A DNA stretch of 61,701 bases from Bacteroidota bacterium (GCA_963169325.1 CAUJEY010000167.1:1-61701), one strand, 5' to 3'; counted from the first letter of the stretch, positions 25,440 through 35,968 are shown. A program made the numbers and translations. Notes: generated by a model not told the origin, from the letters alone.

Positions 25440-25495
25440 AAAATTCAAATAGCACCCATTAGCCTATAATACTAAGGTGTGCTATTTGAACTTTA
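25440..25495 (-). terminator. Hairpin downstream of lon
   Basis: TTCAAATAGCAC (25444-25455) pairs perfectly with GTGCTATTTGAA (25479-25490), and the flanking A/T bases extend the stem imperfectly. It starts about 25 bp beyond the lon stop on the minus strand. The long loop and AT-rich stem make it a weaker terminator candidate. Confidence 0.55.
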
Positions 25496-25518
25496 TGGTT
25501 TAAAAAATCTAAAACAAA

Positions 25519-27999
25519 TCAGACCGCAACCGCCTTTACCTTTTTTCCTTTTTTATTTTTGGAAACCCCATTCGTACTGGGTTTTACCACGGCCTCAATA
25601 CCCAGGGCTGCGAAAAGTACATCGCTCATTTTGTCTACATACCGGAATGTGAGCCCTTTGATATACTCGGTTTCAATTTCGGCCACGTGTTTTTCATTAT
25701 CCCGGCACAACAGCACTTCTTTCAGGCCGGCGCGTTTGGCTGCCAGGATTTTTTCCTTGATGCCGCCTACGGGCAACACTTTGCCGCGCAAGGTGATTTC
25801 GCCGGTCATGGCTAAGAAGGGTTTTACCTGTGTTTTGGTGAAGGCCGAGGTAATTGCCGTGAGCATGGTGACGCCGGCTGAGGGCCCGTCTTTGGGGATG
25901 GCGCCTTCCGGAACGTGGATGTGGATGTCGGTCTTGTCAAATATATCCGGCTCCAGTCCCAACTCGTCGGTGTGGGCTTTGATATAACTCAGGGCTGTGC
26001 TGGCGCTTTCCTTCATCACATCGCCGAGGTTGCCGGTGAGTTGCAGGCGGCCGTTGCCTTTGTTGAGACTGACCTCGATGAAGAGGATTTCGCCGCCCAC
26101 GGAAGTCCAGGCCAGGCCGATGGCTACGCCGGGGGCTTGCTGCTCCTGGTACACTTCGGCGTCGAATTTGGTCGGGCCGAGTACCTCGTGGAGGTGCTCC
26201 GGCTTTACCACCACCTGGTAAGCTTCTTCCATCGCCACTTTTTTGGCGACATAACGCATTACCGAACCGATCTCCCGGTTCAGGTTGCGCACGCCGCTTT
26301 CGGCGGTATAATTTTTGATAATGCCGGCGATCGTTTTTTCGCCGATCTTAACCTGCGGCGGTTTCAGTCCGTGCTCCTTGCGCTGTTCGGGGATGAGATG
26401 GCGCCTGGCGATTTCGACTTTTTCCTCCCTGGAATAACCGGAAATTTCGATGACTTCCATCCGGTCGAGCAGGGCCGGCTGTATGGTCGACAGCGAGTTG
26501 GCCGTGGCGATAAAGAGCACCTTGGACAAGTCGTACTCGAGTTCGAGGTAGTTATCGTAAAACGTCGTATTCTGTTCCGGATCGAGTACTTCCAACAGGG
26601 CCGAAGACGGGTCGCCGCGGAAGTCCTTGCCGACTTTGTCAATTTCGTCGAGGATAAACACCGGGTTGCCGGCTTTCGCTTTTTTGAGCGATTGCACGAT
26701 GCGGCCCGGCATGGCGCCGATGTAGGTTTTGCGGTGGCCGCGAATTTCAGCTTCGTCGTGCAGGCCGCCGAGGCTCATCCGGATATACTTGCGTTTGAGC
26801 GCTTTGCCGATGCTTTGGCCCAGGGAGGTTTTACCCACACCCGGAGGGCCGACCAGGCAAAGGATCGGGGCCTTCATGTCGCCTTTGAGTTTCAGTACGG
26901 CCAGGTGTTCCAGGATACGTTCTTTTACCTTGCTCAGGCCGTAGTGATCTTTGTCGAGTACGTCTTTTACGCGCCGGAGGTCGAAGTTGTCTTTGGTAAA
27001 CTCCATCCAGGGTAGGTCGAGCAGGGTCTCTAAATAAGTGAGCCCTATAGCGTATTCGGCGATCTGGGGGTTTACCCGGCGCAGTTTGTTGATTTCGCGC
27101 TGGAAGGTTTCGAGCACGTTTTTCGGCCATTTTTTCTTGGAAGCGCGTTCGATCAGGGTATTGATCTCGTCTTCCTGCGGGTTTTGGCCGAGTTCTTCCT
27201 GAATGGTTTTCAGCTGTTGGCTGAGGAAGTAGTCGCGCTGTTGTTTTTCAATGTCGTTGCGCACTTTCGCCTCGATCTGATCCTTCAACTCCAGCAATTG
27301 CAGCTCGGCATCCATGTGCTGCAGGATACGGCTGGCCTTGTCTTTGAGGTGGCTGGTTTCAAGGATAAATTGTTTTTCCTCTATTTTTATATTGAGGTTG
27401 GAGGCAATGAAATTGAGCAAAAAGTTGTCGTTGGTGATGTTTTTGAGCATCACGACAGCTTCCGAGGGGATTTGCGGCGACAGTTCGATGATCTGCTTGG
27501 CGTCGTCGCGGATGCTGCTGAGCAGGGCGCGGAACTCCAGTTTGTTTTTGGGTTGGTCGTATTCAATCGTGCTGATCTGGCCCAGCATGTAGGGGTCTTC
27601 ACTCAGCATGTCTTCCAGCAGGAAACGTTTGCGTCCCTGGAGGATAGCCGTGGTGGAGCCGTCGGGCATTTTCAGCAATTTCAATACGCGGGCGATCGTG
27701 CCGATGCGGTATAGGTCCCGGGAGGAAGGGCTTTCAATTTTTACGTCTTTTTGCGAAAGCACGCCGATAAAACGGTTGTCTTCGTAAGCCTTTTGTACGG
27801 CGCGGATACTTTTATCGCGACCGATTGTTATAGGGGTGACGATGCCCGGAAACAAAACCGTATTTTTCAACGGCAGAATGGGCAACGTATCAGGAAAGAC
27901 TTCGCCCTGCTTTGCTTCTTCGTCTTCTTCCAGCGAAAAAAGCGGCACAAAATCCGGCTCATCGTCGGATTGGGCTGGCATTAACCAATTTTCAAACAT
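25519..27999 (-). CDS. lon: ATP-dependent protease Lon
   Basis: 826 residues from the ATG at 27999. A GTG two codons earlier is the only alternative. The N-terminal LON substrate-binding domain begins at [14 protein letters not shown]. The AAA module carries Walker A GPPGVGKT (about 385-391) and Walker B ILDEID (about 449-454). The protease domain shows the catalytic Ser in [10 protein letters not shown] and the catalytic Lys in [14 protein letters not shown]. Length and order match bacterial LonA. It degrades damaged and regulatory proteins in the cytosol. The C-terminus ends in a lysine-rich tail ([14 protein letters not shown]). A palindromic word array lies immediately upstream of the gene. 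Confidence 0.98.
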   Translation of the reverse strand: MFENWLMPAQSDDEPDFVPLFSLEEDEEAKQGEVFPDTLPILPLKNTVLFPGIVTPITIGRDKSIRAVQKAYEDNRFIGVLSQKDVKIESPSSRDLYRIGTIARVLKLLKMPDGSTTAILQGRKRFLLEDMLSEDPYMLGQISTIEYDQPKNKLEFRALLSSIRDDAKQIIELSPQIPSEAVVMLKNITNDNFLLNFIASNLNIKIEEKQFILETSHLKDKASRILQHMDAELQLLELKDQIEAKVRNDIEKQQRDYFLSQQLKTIQEELGQNPQEDEINTLIERASKKKWPKNVLETFQREINKLRRVNPQIAEYAIGLTYLETLLDLPWMEFTKDNFDLRRVKDVLDKDHYGLSKVKERILEHLAVLKLKGDMKAPILCLVGPPGVGKTSLGQSIGKALKRKYIRMSLGGLHDEAEIRGHRKTYIGAMPGRIVQSLKKAKAGNPVFILDEIDKVGKDFRGDPSSALLEVLDPEQNTTFYDNYLELEYDLSKVLFIATANSLSTIQPALLDRMEVIEISGYSREEKVEIARRHLIPEQRKEHGLKPPQVKIGEKTIAGIIKNYTAESGVRNLNREIGSVMRYVAKKVAMEEAYQVVVKPEHLHEVLGPTKFDAEVYQEQQAPGVAIGLAWTSVGGEILFIEVSLNKGNGRLQLTGNLGDVMKESASTALSYIKAHTDELGLEPDIFDKTDIHIHVPEGAIPKDGPSAGVTMLTAITSAFTKTQVKPFLAMTGEITLRGKVLPVGGIKEKILAAKRAGLKEVLLCRDNEKHVAEIETEYIKGLTFRYVDKMSDVLFAALGIEAVVKPSTNGVSKNKKGKKVKAVAV

Positions 28000-28026
28000 A
28001 TTCACGTCTTACAGGAGGATTTGTAT

Positions 28027-28167
28027 GGTGAGGGGTTAGAAGGTTTGAAGGTGAGCAGGTTTGAAGGTTTCCGGTTTGAAGGTTTTGGAGGTTGATACAC
28101 ACCCAATACCCTCAAATCTTCTAACCTCTAACCCTCAAACCTTCTAACTAGCAACCCTTTAACCCTA
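28027..28167. repeat. Palindromic array of GGTTTGAAGG words upstream of lon
   Basis: The left half has GGGTTAGAAGGTTTGAAGG and GGTTTCCGGTTTGAAGG. The right half has the complements (CTCAAATCTTCTAACC, CTCAAACCTTCTAAC). The centre is TTGATACACACCC. It sits between the lon start and its probable promoter, so it would be part of the lon leader. Confidence 0.8.
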
Positions 28168-28175
28168 ATTAAATG

Positions 28176-28205
28176 CAAACTTTGCCTTTTTCTTTGAATT
28201 TACAA
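28176..28205 (-). promoter_or_regulatory. Weak candidate promoter of lon
   Basis: On the minus strand TTG (28205-28203) is followed after 19 bp by AAAGTTTG (28183-28176), one base off TAnnTTTG at its first position. If it is used, the transcript would run through the palindromic array before reaching lon. Confidence 0.35.
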
Positions 28206-28598
28206 GGAACAAAACGAGGATTGTGTCATACTGGCAGCAAAATTCGCAAAGTCGTGGCCTTTGTATTATAGTCAAATTATTTGCCATCGGAAATTTAGAC
28301 CTCTTTTGTCATACATTTTCCACGGTTGCCCGACAAAACGACAGATTTGCCCCTCAATTATTTTTCATCCGGCAAAAAACCGTAAAAATACATCACTCCT
28401 AGGTTTAGGAACATGTTATCCATAATTTTTCCTTTTGGGTATTACGATTTGCCGACTGGCGAACATTTCGAAGTGTTTGCTTGTTCATCAGCCTATTGGC
28501 TGGCATAATTTTTCTTTTCCAGACAACTGATACGCTATTTTTACCACCACTACGTTTGTGTGCCTGTCCCTGTAAATTCATTTCTGCCCAATATATTT

Positions 28599-29516
28599 AT
28601 GCAAAAACTATGGTTGTGGTTCCTGCTGGCAATAGCCCTGGCCGGATGCCAGTCTTCGAAGAAAGTAACCTACGCGCCCGATCAGATTATTCCTTCCGAC
28701 AAAGCCCTGCTCTGGAAAATTAGTGGCAACGCGCTGAAGAAACCCTCGTATCTGCTGGGTACGATCCACCTGATCCCGAAAGATAAATTCAAACTTTCCG
28801 ATGCCACCTTTGATGCACTGGCGGAAGCGCAACGCGTGACTTTTGAGATCGACATGAAGGAGATGACCAATATCGCCGCGCAGTTCAGCCTGTTGACCAA
28901 AGCATTTATGAATGGCGGGAAAACGTTGAAAGACTTGCTTTCGCCGGAGGATTATGCCTTTGTCAAACAAAAATTAGACACCAAAGGCTTGCCCGCTTCC
29001 ATGCTCGAACGGATGAAACCCATGTTTCTGAGCACCTTGTTCACGAGCGATGAAGATTCGGGTATAGACAACACGGCGAGTATGACCTCTGTGGAAATGG
29101 AACTGTACCGCCAGGTCAAACGCCGTAAACTCGAATCGGCGGGATTGGAAACGGCGGCCTACCAAATGGGTATTTTTGACAGCATTCCCTACGAGGCGCA
29201 GGCAAAAATGCTCGTGGAAACCCTCCGGAATACCGAGGGCGCCGACGACGATTTTGGCAAAATGATCGAACTCTACCAACAAAAAGACATTAGCGCCATG
29301 GAAGCCATGATGGCCGACGAAGCTTATGGCATGAACGAATACCAGGACATCCTGCTGCGCAACCGCAACCGCAACTGGATACCGGTCATGGGGCGTATGA
29401 TGCGCGAAAAATCCACTCTGTTTGCTGTGGGCGCCGGCCATTTAGGCGGCGCTGCGGGGGTTATTGCCTTGCTGCGTCAGGAAGGATACCGGGTCGAAGC
29501 GGCAGACGTTCAGTAG
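28599..29516 (+). CDS. TraB/GumN-family lipoprotein
   Basis: 305 residues from the ATG at 28599, which opens a lipoprotein signal with lipobox LAGC (Cys17). An earlier in-frame start would bury the signal. The family motifs are LLWKISGNALKKPSYLLGTI with GTIH at 54-57, and GAGHLGGAAGVI near 278-288. Its length is the usual one for TraB/GumN proteins, predicted metal-dependent hydrolases related to TIKI proteases. It is a paralogue of the N-terminal third of the 1234-residue protein at 5941. It converges with the acyl-CoA synthetase gene, stop codons about 7 bp apart. Confidence 0.88.
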   Translation: MQKLWLWFLLAIALAGCQSSKKVTYAPDQIIPSDKALLWKISGNALKKPSYLLGTIHLIPKDKFKLSDATFDALAEAQRVTFEIDMKEMTNIAAQFSLLTKAFMNGGKTLKDLLSPEDYAFVKQKLDTKGLPASMLERMKPMFLSTLFTSDEDSGIDNTASMTSVEMELYRQVKRRKLESAGLETAAYQMGIFDSIPYEAQAKMLVETLRNTEGADDDFGKMIELYQQKDISAMEAMMADEAYGMNEYQDILLRNRNRNWIPVMGRMMREKSTLFAVGAGHLGGAAGVIALLRQEGYRVEAADVQ

Positions 29517-29523
29517 TCCCGTG

Positions 29524-31344
29524 CTATTGGTACATCGCCTGGATTTCCCCCTGATACTTTTCCAGGATTACCCGGCGCTTCAGTTTTAAGGTCGGCGTCA
29601 GTTCGGCGTCGGAGCCATCGGCTTTGACAGGCTCCCACACCGTAGGCAACAAAGTACATTTTTTGACCTGTTCATACTGTGCGAAGTGCGGGTTTAACCG
29701 TTCGAGCAACATATCATACCGTTTTTTTACTTCGGGGTGGCGCACCATCTCCGACATATTGGTCCAGACAATACCGTGTCGCTGACACCAGTCTCGCAGC
29801 CCCTCTTCCGCTGGAACAATAAGCGCCGATACGAATTTCAGGTTGTCACCTACCACCATGGCCTGCTCTACGAGATAATGTTCTTTGAGCGCCGATTCGA
29901 TGGGCGCCGGCGCTACGTATTTACCGCCGCTGGTTTTGAGCAATTCTTTTTTACGGTCGGTGATCTTGAGAAATTTTTTGCCGCCCGGGCCTTCCACCCA
30001 GGTGCCGACATCACCCGTAGCAATCCAGCGTTCGCCGTTGACGGATCGGATGATTCCGTCGGTTTGTTCCGGCTGCTTGTAATAGCCCACCATCGTTCCC
30101 GGACTTTTGGCAATAATCTCCCCTTCGCCCGGGCGGTAGTCCGGACTGGGCTCAATTTGGACTTCCACCCTCTCCAGCAGGGGGCCGACGGTGCCCAGCA
30201 GGGCAGTTCCCGGTTCGAGCCGGCTAAAGGTGAGTGCCGGCGCCACTTCGGTCATACCATATCCTTCGCGCAGCACAATACCCGCGGCATTAAAAGTACG
30301 CATGACCCGGAGCGGGCAGGCGCTGGCGCCGGTGATCACGGTTTTTACGGCCCCCCCCATGGCTGCCCGCCATTTTTTAAAAATCAGGGCATCTGCCACG
30401 GCCCATTTCAGCGCTGCCAGGCCGCTGGGTTTGTAGTCGAATTCCCAGTTATCGGTCAGTTTGAGGGCCCAGAAGAAGAGTATCCGTTTAAGCCCTTTCA
30501 GTTCGAGCCCTTTGGCGATAATTTTGTCGTACACTTTTTCCAGCAGACGCGGCACGGCGGTAAAAAAATTGGGGCGGATCGCCTGGAAATCGCCGGTTTC
30601 GCCGCCCAGATTGTCCGTACCCGTAAAGGTTACGTTTCCGCCGAATGCAGTGAACGCATAAATAGCCACCCGCTCAAAAATATGGCTGACCGGCAAAAAA
30701 CTCAACACCCGGTCGCCTGGGGTAAAGGGTAACATGGATCGGAGCGCCTCGATATTGAACACCACATTGTTATGAGTGAGCATTACGCCTTTGGGGTTTC
30801 CGGTAGTGCCGGAGGTGTACACCAGGGTCATCACCTCGTCCGGCTTTATGCCGGCTTTGATCCGCGCCACTTCCGATTGGTCGGCATTGGACAACAGCGT
30901 GTCCCAGCGGCGGGCTTCCGGGTGATCGGAAAAAGTGAAAATTTCTTTCAATCCGGGCGCATTTTTTTGAGCCAGCCGTACTTTATCGTACAGGTCGCCA
31001 TCGCCCACAAGACAGTATTGCGCTTCCGATTCGTTCAGGATGTACTCATACTCGCGGGCGCTGATCGTCGGGTACATGGGCACGTTTAGTACACCGATCT
31101 GGAGCATGGCATAATCCATAATCACCCATTCCGGCGTGGTTTTGTACACCAAAGTCGCCACCTTGTCGCCGGGGCGCAACCCAATATCCAGCAAACCCTG
31201 GCTGGCGCGGTTGACGCGATCGACCACTTCAGATGTAGAGAGGTGCCGCCACCCGCCATTTTCTTTTTTACAACCGAATGCTTTTTCCTGAGGAAATTGT
31301 TCCAGTTGGTCGTAGAGGTAATCGAACAGTCGTTTTTCCGCCAT
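29524..31344 (-). CDS. Long-chain acyl-CoA synthetase (AMP-forming)
   Basis: 606 residues, the length of bacterial long-chain synthetases of the FadD15/ACSL-like type. The AMP-binding P-loop is YTSGTTGNPKG (176-186). Further adenylate-forming motifs are GYGMTEVAPAL, then ATGDVGTW and TDRKKELLKTSGGKYVAP, which supplies the C-terminal catalytic Lys region. The enzyme activates fatty acids with ATP and CoA for degradation or lipid synthesis. It is a peripheral or cytosolic protein with no signal. No other beta-oxidation gene is adjacent, so the pathway is not shown by context. Confidence 0.95.
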   Translation of the reverse strand: MAEKRLFDYLYDQLEQFPQEKAFGCKKENGGWRHLSTSEVVDRVNRASQGLLDIGLRPGDKVATLVYKTTPEWVIMDYAMLQIGVLNVPMYPTISAREYEYILNESEAQYCLVGDGDLYDKVRLAQKNAPGLKEIFTFSDHPEARRWDTLLSNADQSEVARIKAGIKPDEVMTLVYTSGTTGNPKGVMLTHNNVVFNIEALRSMLPFTPGDRVLSFLPVSHIFERVAIYAFTAFGGNVTFTGTDNLGGETGDFQAIRPNFFTAVPRLLEKVYDKIIAKGLELKGLKRILFFWALKLTDNWEFDYKPSGLAALKWAVADALIFKKWRAAMGGAVKTVITGASACPLRVMRTFNAAGIVLREGYGMTEVAPALTFSRLEPGTALLGTVGPLLERVEVQIEPSPDYRPGEGEIIAKSPGTMVGYYKQPEQTDGIIRSVNGERWIATGDVGTWVEGPGGKKFLKITDRKKELLKTSGGKYVAPAPIESALKEHYLVEQAMVVGDNLKFVSALIVPAEEGLRDWCQRHGIVWTNMSEMVRHPEVKKRYDMLLERLNPHFAQYEQVKKCTLLPTVWEPVKADGSDAELTPTLKLKRRVILEKYQGEIQAMYQ

Positions 31345-32144
31345 TTGACAATATATTAACGTGGATAAATTTACACTCGAATGATGAATGCTAAAGCACT
31401 GTTTTACAGATACTTGGAAGATAATTCGATCTAATTGGTTCTGCCCTTCAACTCATAACGAATGGGCTATTTTCTGAAAGCCGCATTTTGTGTTGAAGAA
31501 GCCGGGGCGAAAATGCGTAAAATTTTAAATTCGACCTAAGTAAAACGATAAAAACGGGTCGGGCCGAAACAATTTCCAAGTATCTGTAAAACAACGATTT
31601 GAGTGCAATCATCTATTATTTGTGATTTCTGGTTACCTGAGTGTATCCTTTCGCTAAAAAATCCTGGTGCATTATTTTTATTTGGTGAAGAGGGGTATTT
31701 TGATAGGTCAAGAAGAATAAAATTTACCGGTTGGTTTTAAAAACAAAAAGTTTTTTCAAAAAACCTGCCTTAAAGGCTTGCAGGAGAACCAAATTTTCCA
31801 GACATTTGTTACTCTTTTGGGAAAGCGCCCTTTTCGGCGGTCATTTTTTGCTTCGACCGATAATCCTTCAGAAAAGGGCTTCGAAAAATGATTTTGTGGG
31901 AATTTGATAATGGCGGTTGCAACGCACTGTCATTCGTTGAGGTTTCCGTGCCTTTTCTCCGGCGGTTATAACCGTCAATATAGATTGAGGCGCAGGAATT
32001 AAAGAGTATCGACCCTGTTTGAGCGGTATTTCAATTTACCGTGTCAACCGGGGCTTTTTGCGCGTCTTCTCTTAAAAGTTAGTTGTGCTACCCCCCCGGA
32101 ATCCGCCTTATTGGAAACAGCAGCATTTAAAAACAGCAGGCAGG
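31345..32144. other. Long non-coding region
   Basis: 800 bp without a credible reading frame. It is AT-rich and contains one inverted-repeat-bounded block (31401-31592). The rest shows scattered short hairpins (for example CCGGCGGTTATAACCGTC near 31960) but no tRNA-like or riboswitch-like fold that I can support. The last part carries the upstream region of the TPR gene. Confidence 0.6.
31401..31592. repeat. 192-bp block bounded by 19-bp perfect inverted repeats
   Basis: GTTTTACAGATACTTGGAA (31401-31419) reappears inverted at 31574-31592. Outside the arms the sequences CACTCGAATGATG and GATTTGAGTGCAATCATC also match imperfectly in inverted orientation. No clear target duplication is seen. 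It could be a second type of miniature element or a large RNA hairpin. Confidence 0.6.
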
Positions 32145-33179
32145 ATGATTACGCAACCACTCAAACTTATTTTTAAAGGCCGGCTCGAGTTCGGCTCACA
32201 GCGCACGTTCGATATGGTACTGCGGCATTGGCAGAATCGTATTGAAAACTATTTCAAAGCGGACATTTTGTTCAAGCCGGAACAAGTGTTCAATGAAGCA
32301 GATTTTTCGCTCGTGGTGCCGCAGCAAACGCTGATGAGCTCGGATAAGAGCTGGCGCAGCACTACTGCGCTGCTCCAGGAGGTTGCGCAATTTGCCGTGG
32401 CGGGAAATATCCGGGCATGGAGTTTGGATAACGGCCGCCTGTTGGCAGATTTGAATATCGAGCCGGATTCTGATAAAGCCGCTGTGTTGGAATACCGCCG
32501 TGGCCGCGACTTGGTAGGGCAGGAAGGGATGGAGCTGGAGGCCTCGGCAGCGCTTAGCCGGGCAATCGAAAAGTACGAACGCCACGCGCTCGCTTACGAA
32601 CGTCGTGGGTACGTCAATTACAAGCTTCAAAATTTCAACGATGCCCTGCATGATTTTTCCAAGAGCATTCGTTTCAACCCGAACAACCCGGAGCCATACT
32701 ACGGCTGTGGCAAGGTGAAAATGCTGAAAAATGACTGGGAGAACGCCGCGCAGGATTTCGATCAGGCCGTCAGACGTTCCCTGGCACTACAGCCCTTGCA
32801 CTGGCTGGCCCGGCTGAAAAGAGGTGAAAGTTTGTTTCACGCCAAACAGTATCCGGAAGCCACCCAGGAATTGCGCCTTTATCTGCAACGAAATTTTAAG
32901 GAAAACGACCCGAACTTCAATCGCCGCCGCCGGGCCACTTATCTGTTGGGCAAATCGTTGCTGGCTATGAATGACATACCGGCTGCTTTGGAAGCTTTCG
33001 AACAAACGCTGGCTATAGGTACGGGCATCGAACTGGTGTCGGAGGCCGATGGCCTGTTGCATCGTGGCATAGCCAAACATCGCGCGGGCAAGCCGGAATT
33101 TACCCGGGATTTACAAGCTGCTGCCCAAATGGGATCTACGGAGGCCGCCCGGCTGTTGGTGGAATGGCAGGAAGTATAG
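32145..33179 (+). CDS. TPR-repeat protein
   Basis: 344 residues from the ATG at 32145. It is preceded by GCAGGCAGG, an unusually purine/G-rich site for this genome that favours this start over an in-frame GTG 60 bases earlier. Residues 1-120 form an unassigned N-terminal region. From about residue 135 there are several tetratricopeptide repeats (ALAYERRGYVNYKLQNFNDA, PEPYYGCGKVKMLKNDWENA). It has no signal peptide or membrane helix, so it is a cytosolic scaffold or adaptor. It sits about 200 bp before the Wzz-like gene, which may be coincidental. Confidence 0.75.
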   Translation: MITQPLKLIFKGRLEFGSQRTFDMVLRHWQNRIENYFKADILFKPEQVFNEADFSLVVPQQTLMSSDKSWRSTTALLQEVAQFAVAGNIRAWSLDNGRLLADLNIEPDSDKAAVLEYRRGRDLVGQEGMELEASAALSRAIEKYERHALAYERRGYVNYKLQNFNDALHDFSKSIRFNPNNPEPYYGCGKVKMLKNDWENAAQDFDQAVRRSLALQPLHWLARLKRGESLFHAKQYPEATQELRLYLQRNFKENDPNFNRRRRATYLLGKSLLAMNDIPAALEAFEQTLAIGTGIELVSEADGLLHRGIAKHRAGKPEFTRDLQAAAQMGSTEAARLLVEWQEV

Positions 33180-33377
33180 ATTTGATCACTAAAAGCAGCA
33201 TTTAGTCATTGTTTTACGTTTCCGGAGAAACCGGATCGTTGTCGCATCGCCCGGTGAGCATCTACTCGCCGGGCGATGTTTTTACCCACCCCCTTTTCGG
33301 CGTATAAACGCCGCATACTTTTGCCGGTAGCAATTTTATACTTTTGCGCCGCTTTTCAACCACCTTGTCGAAACAAC

Positions 33378-34505
33378 ATGGATAATCGTGACAATCTGCT
33401 CGGCGTTTTTCAAACCTTGTACCGCTGGAGAAAAACCATCCGAAACGTAACGTTCCTGGCGCTGGCCGGAAGTGTCGTCTTTTCTCTTTTTCTGGATAAT
33501 TACTACCAGGCGACGACCATTTTCTACCCGGCGAGCCCGCAATTGGCCAATCCAGAACTGATGTTCGGCAATACCGGCCAGGTAACGGAGTATTATGGCT
33601 CGGATCGCGACCTCGACCGCATGGCGGAAATAGCAACCAGTCAGGAATTGGAAGATTTTATGGTGACACGTTTCCGTTTGTACGAACACTATGGGATCGA
33701 TTCCGCTGCCAAACAGGGCCCTTTTAAGGTCCGCAAAATTTTCCGGTCTTTGTACAAAGCGGAGAAAAACAAAAACGACGCCATTGAGGTCAGCATCGAA
33801 GACACCGACCCAAAAATGGCCGCTGAAATGGCCAATGCCGCGCGGGGAAAAATCAATGAACTCGGCCAGCGGTTGATCAAAGGAAGCCAATATCAGTTGC
33901 TGGCTGCGTTTGAAAACAATATCAATCGCAAAAAGACCGAACTGGATATGTTGAGCGACAGCCTGCGCCGCACCCAGGCTTTTTTCGGCATATATGACCC
34001 GACAGCCCAGGGCGAGCAACTGTCCGAACAACTGTCTACGGCGGAATCGGAAATCGCCCGCGGGCGCGCCCGGCTCGATGTACTGGAAAAAAACCCGGCG
34101 ATACCACGCGATACCATCGCTTATATACGGGCTAATTTGATTGCCTACGAAAGTCAGCGCCGGCAATTGATGTCAACCGAACCCGATGGCAGCAACATCA
34201 CAATTAAACGGTTTAACGAGGGCTTGCCCCGGATATCCGTATTACAGGATCTGCACTTTCAATCGCGCAAACAACTGGGTTACGACCTGGAACGCTACAA
34301 CCAGATCAAAGCCGCTTACGATACGGATATACCTGCCCTGCTGGTGGTGGAAGCCGCCGACCCGCCTTTAGAAAAGAGCCGGCCCAAGCGCAGCATTCTT
34401 GTGATTGCGGCAGTGGCCGCCGCTTTCTTTTTCACTCTGCTGGCCGCGCTTATTGCCGATGCTTACCGGGATATGCGCTGGAGCGATATTGTGCGGGGGG
34501 AATAA
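33378..34505 (+). CDS. Wzz-like polysaccharide chain-length protein
   Basis: 375 residues from the ATG at 33378. An in-frame start at 33276 is upstream of the first family feature. A transmembrane helix at about 25-43 and one near 345-367 enclose a periplasmic domain with a long helical section (about 170-250, NNINRKKTELDMLSDSLRR). This is the Wzz/chain-length-determinant layout, without the cytosolic tyrosine kinase of longer relatives. Such proteins set the length of polymers made by Wzy. The stop codon TAA overlaps the ATG of the next gene (TAATG), so the pair is translationally coupled. Confidence 0.85.
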   Translation: MDNRDNLLGVFQTLYRWRKTIRNVTFLALAGSVVFSLFLDNYYQATTIFYPASPQLANPELMFGNTGQVTEYYGSDRDLDRMAEIATSQELEDFMVTRFRLYEHYGIDSAAKQGPFKVRKIFRSLYKAEKNKNDAIEVSIEDTDPKMAAEMANAARGKINELGQRLIKGSQYQLLAAFENNINRKKTELDMLSDSLRRTQAFFGIYDPTAQGEQLSEQLSTAESEIARGRARLDVLEKNPAIPRDTIAYIRANLIAYESQRRQLMSTEPDGSNITIKRFNEGLPRISVLQDLHFQSRKQLGYDLERYNQIKAAYDTDIPALLVVEAADPPLEKSRPKRSILVIAAVAAAFFFTLLAALIADAYRDMRWSDIVRGE

Positions 34506-35956
34506 TGCTTCACCAATTCAAAGCAATACTATCGCTTCCGAAAGATCATCCGCAAAGGTGGCTGGTAGGGATATGGGCTGTTGTAATGCTGGTTTGTCTT
34601 TGGGCTGGCATAGCCTTTGACGCGTGGTGGTTTATCGGCATTCCAGCGGCGCTATTGGTAGCCTGGCTGACGGTGGTGGATTTTCGTCGGGTATATTTTC
34701 TGATGCTGGCCTGTATTCCGCTTTCCATTGAGATGGAATTGCCGGGCGGCTTGGGCACCGATTTACCTTCCGAACCTTTAATGTGGTTGCTGACACTGGT
34801 GTCTATAACCTGGTTTTTGCGTTATTGGCACACTATTGACGGTCGTTTTTTGCGGCACCCCATTACCCTGGCCCTGTTCGCGCACCTTGCCTGGACGACA
34901 GTATGTGTCATTACGTCGTCCGATATTTTGGTGTCATTCAAATTTTTACTGGCAAAGGGATGGTATGTGATCGTTTTTTACTTCCTGGCGGCCCATTTTT
35001 TGCGGGAGGAGCGGGATTTTAAAGACCTGCTGTGGTGGTTTTTTGTACCGCTGCTGATCGCGGTGCTTAGTGTGCTGGTGCGGCACGCCCCGAGTGGATT
35101 TTCATTTGAGGAGGTCAATTTTGTCATGGGCCCGTTTTTTCGCAACCACGTGATGTATGCCTGTTCGCTGGCCGTTTTTTTGCCGTTTGCCTGGTATGGC
35201 ACGTATTGGTATCGCAAGTATTCCGGCGCCTGGTGGGTGTTGGTCGTCGGAATGGCGATCTTTCTTTTGGGCATTAATTTTGCCTATACCCGCGCCGCTT
35301 ATGTGGCTCTGGCGGCGGCGGTGGGTATTTATTGGCTGATCCGGCGGCGGCTGATCAAAATAGCCGTACTGGTTTTCTCTGTTGTGTTTGCGGGTTTAAT
35401 CGTGTTGGTAACCAGCCGGGATAACTGGCTCGAATTTGCACCCAACTATGAACGCACGGTAACGCATACCCGCTTTGAAAATTTGTTGGAAGCGACCACG
35501 AAACTGGAAGATATTTCCACAATGGAACGTGTATATCGCTGGGTTGCAGCGTCGTACATGATTAAGGACAAACCTTTTACCGGGTTCGGGCCGGGTAATT
35601 TTTATTTTAATTACCAAAAATACACCGTCACCAGTTTCAAGACCTACGTGAGCGACAACCCGGAGCGATCGGGCATTCACAACTACTTTTTAATGGTGAC
35701 TGTGGAGCAGGGCATACCGGGCCTGGTTTTTTTCCTCCTGTTTTGTCTGCTGGTCATTTTTATGGGGCAACAGGTTTACCATCGTACGCCCGATGCCGGC
35801 CGGCGGCGCGTGTTGGTGGCGTCGCTGCTGAGTTTTATGCTCATCACCATGCTGATGCTGATGAACGATTTTGTGGAGACGGATAAAATTGGTTCGCTGT
35901 TTTTTATCTGCGCGGCGATACTGGTAAATATGGACTTAAAAGGCCGGGATTTGTGA
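34505..35956 (+). CDS. O-antigen polymerase/ligase-like membrane protein
   Basis: 483 residues with about 11-12 transmembrane helices. A periplasmic loop near residues 315-390 contains FENLLEATTKLEDISTMERV and GFGPGNFYFNYQKYT, and then SGIHNYFLMVTVEQGIPGL, where the HN-Y/F-L...E-G-PGL pattern marks the Wzy/WaaL superfamily. Together with the overlapping Wzz-like gene it forms a two-gene unit for making a regulated-length glycan. There are no glycosyltransferases here, so the polymer's building genes must be elsewhere. It is followed by a hairpin terminator. Confidence 0.85.
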   Translation: MLHQFKAILSLPKDHPQRWLVGIWAVVMLVCLWAGIAFDAWWFIGIPAALLVAWLTVVDFRRVYFLMLACIPLSIEMELPGGLGTDLPSEPLMWLLTLVSITWFLRYWHTIDGRFLRHPITLALFAHLAWTTVCVITSSDILVSFKFLLAKGWYVIVFYFLAAHFLREERDFKDLLWWFFVPLLIAVLSVLVRHAPSGFSFEEVNFVMGPFFRNHVMYACSLAVFLPFAWYGTYWYRKYSGAWWVLVVGMAIFLLGINFAYTRAAYVALAAAVGIYWLIRRRLIKIAVLVFSVVFAGLIVLVTSRDNWLEFAPNYERTVTHTRFENLLEATTKLEDISTMERVYRWVAASYMIKDKPFTGFGPGNFYFNYQKYTVTSFKTYVSDNPERSGIHNYFLMVTVEQGIPGLVFFLLFCLLVIFMGQQVYHRTPDAGRRRVLVASLLSFMLITMLMLMNDFVETDKIGSLFFICAAILVNMDLKGRDL

Positions 35957-35968
35957 TCGGTGTTGCGC

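Larger units (their letters stand above)
28006..28598. other. Intergenic region between lon and the short TraB gene
   Basis: It is occupied at its left by the palindromic GGTT-word array (28027-28167) and then by AT-rich DNA with a candidate lon promoter. I see no open frame with coding character and no structured RNA in the remaining about 390 bp. Confidence 0.6.

Noticed and set aside
25915-27015. 366-codon plus-strand frame inside lon
   Set aside because: It lies entirely opposite the lon AAA and protease domains.
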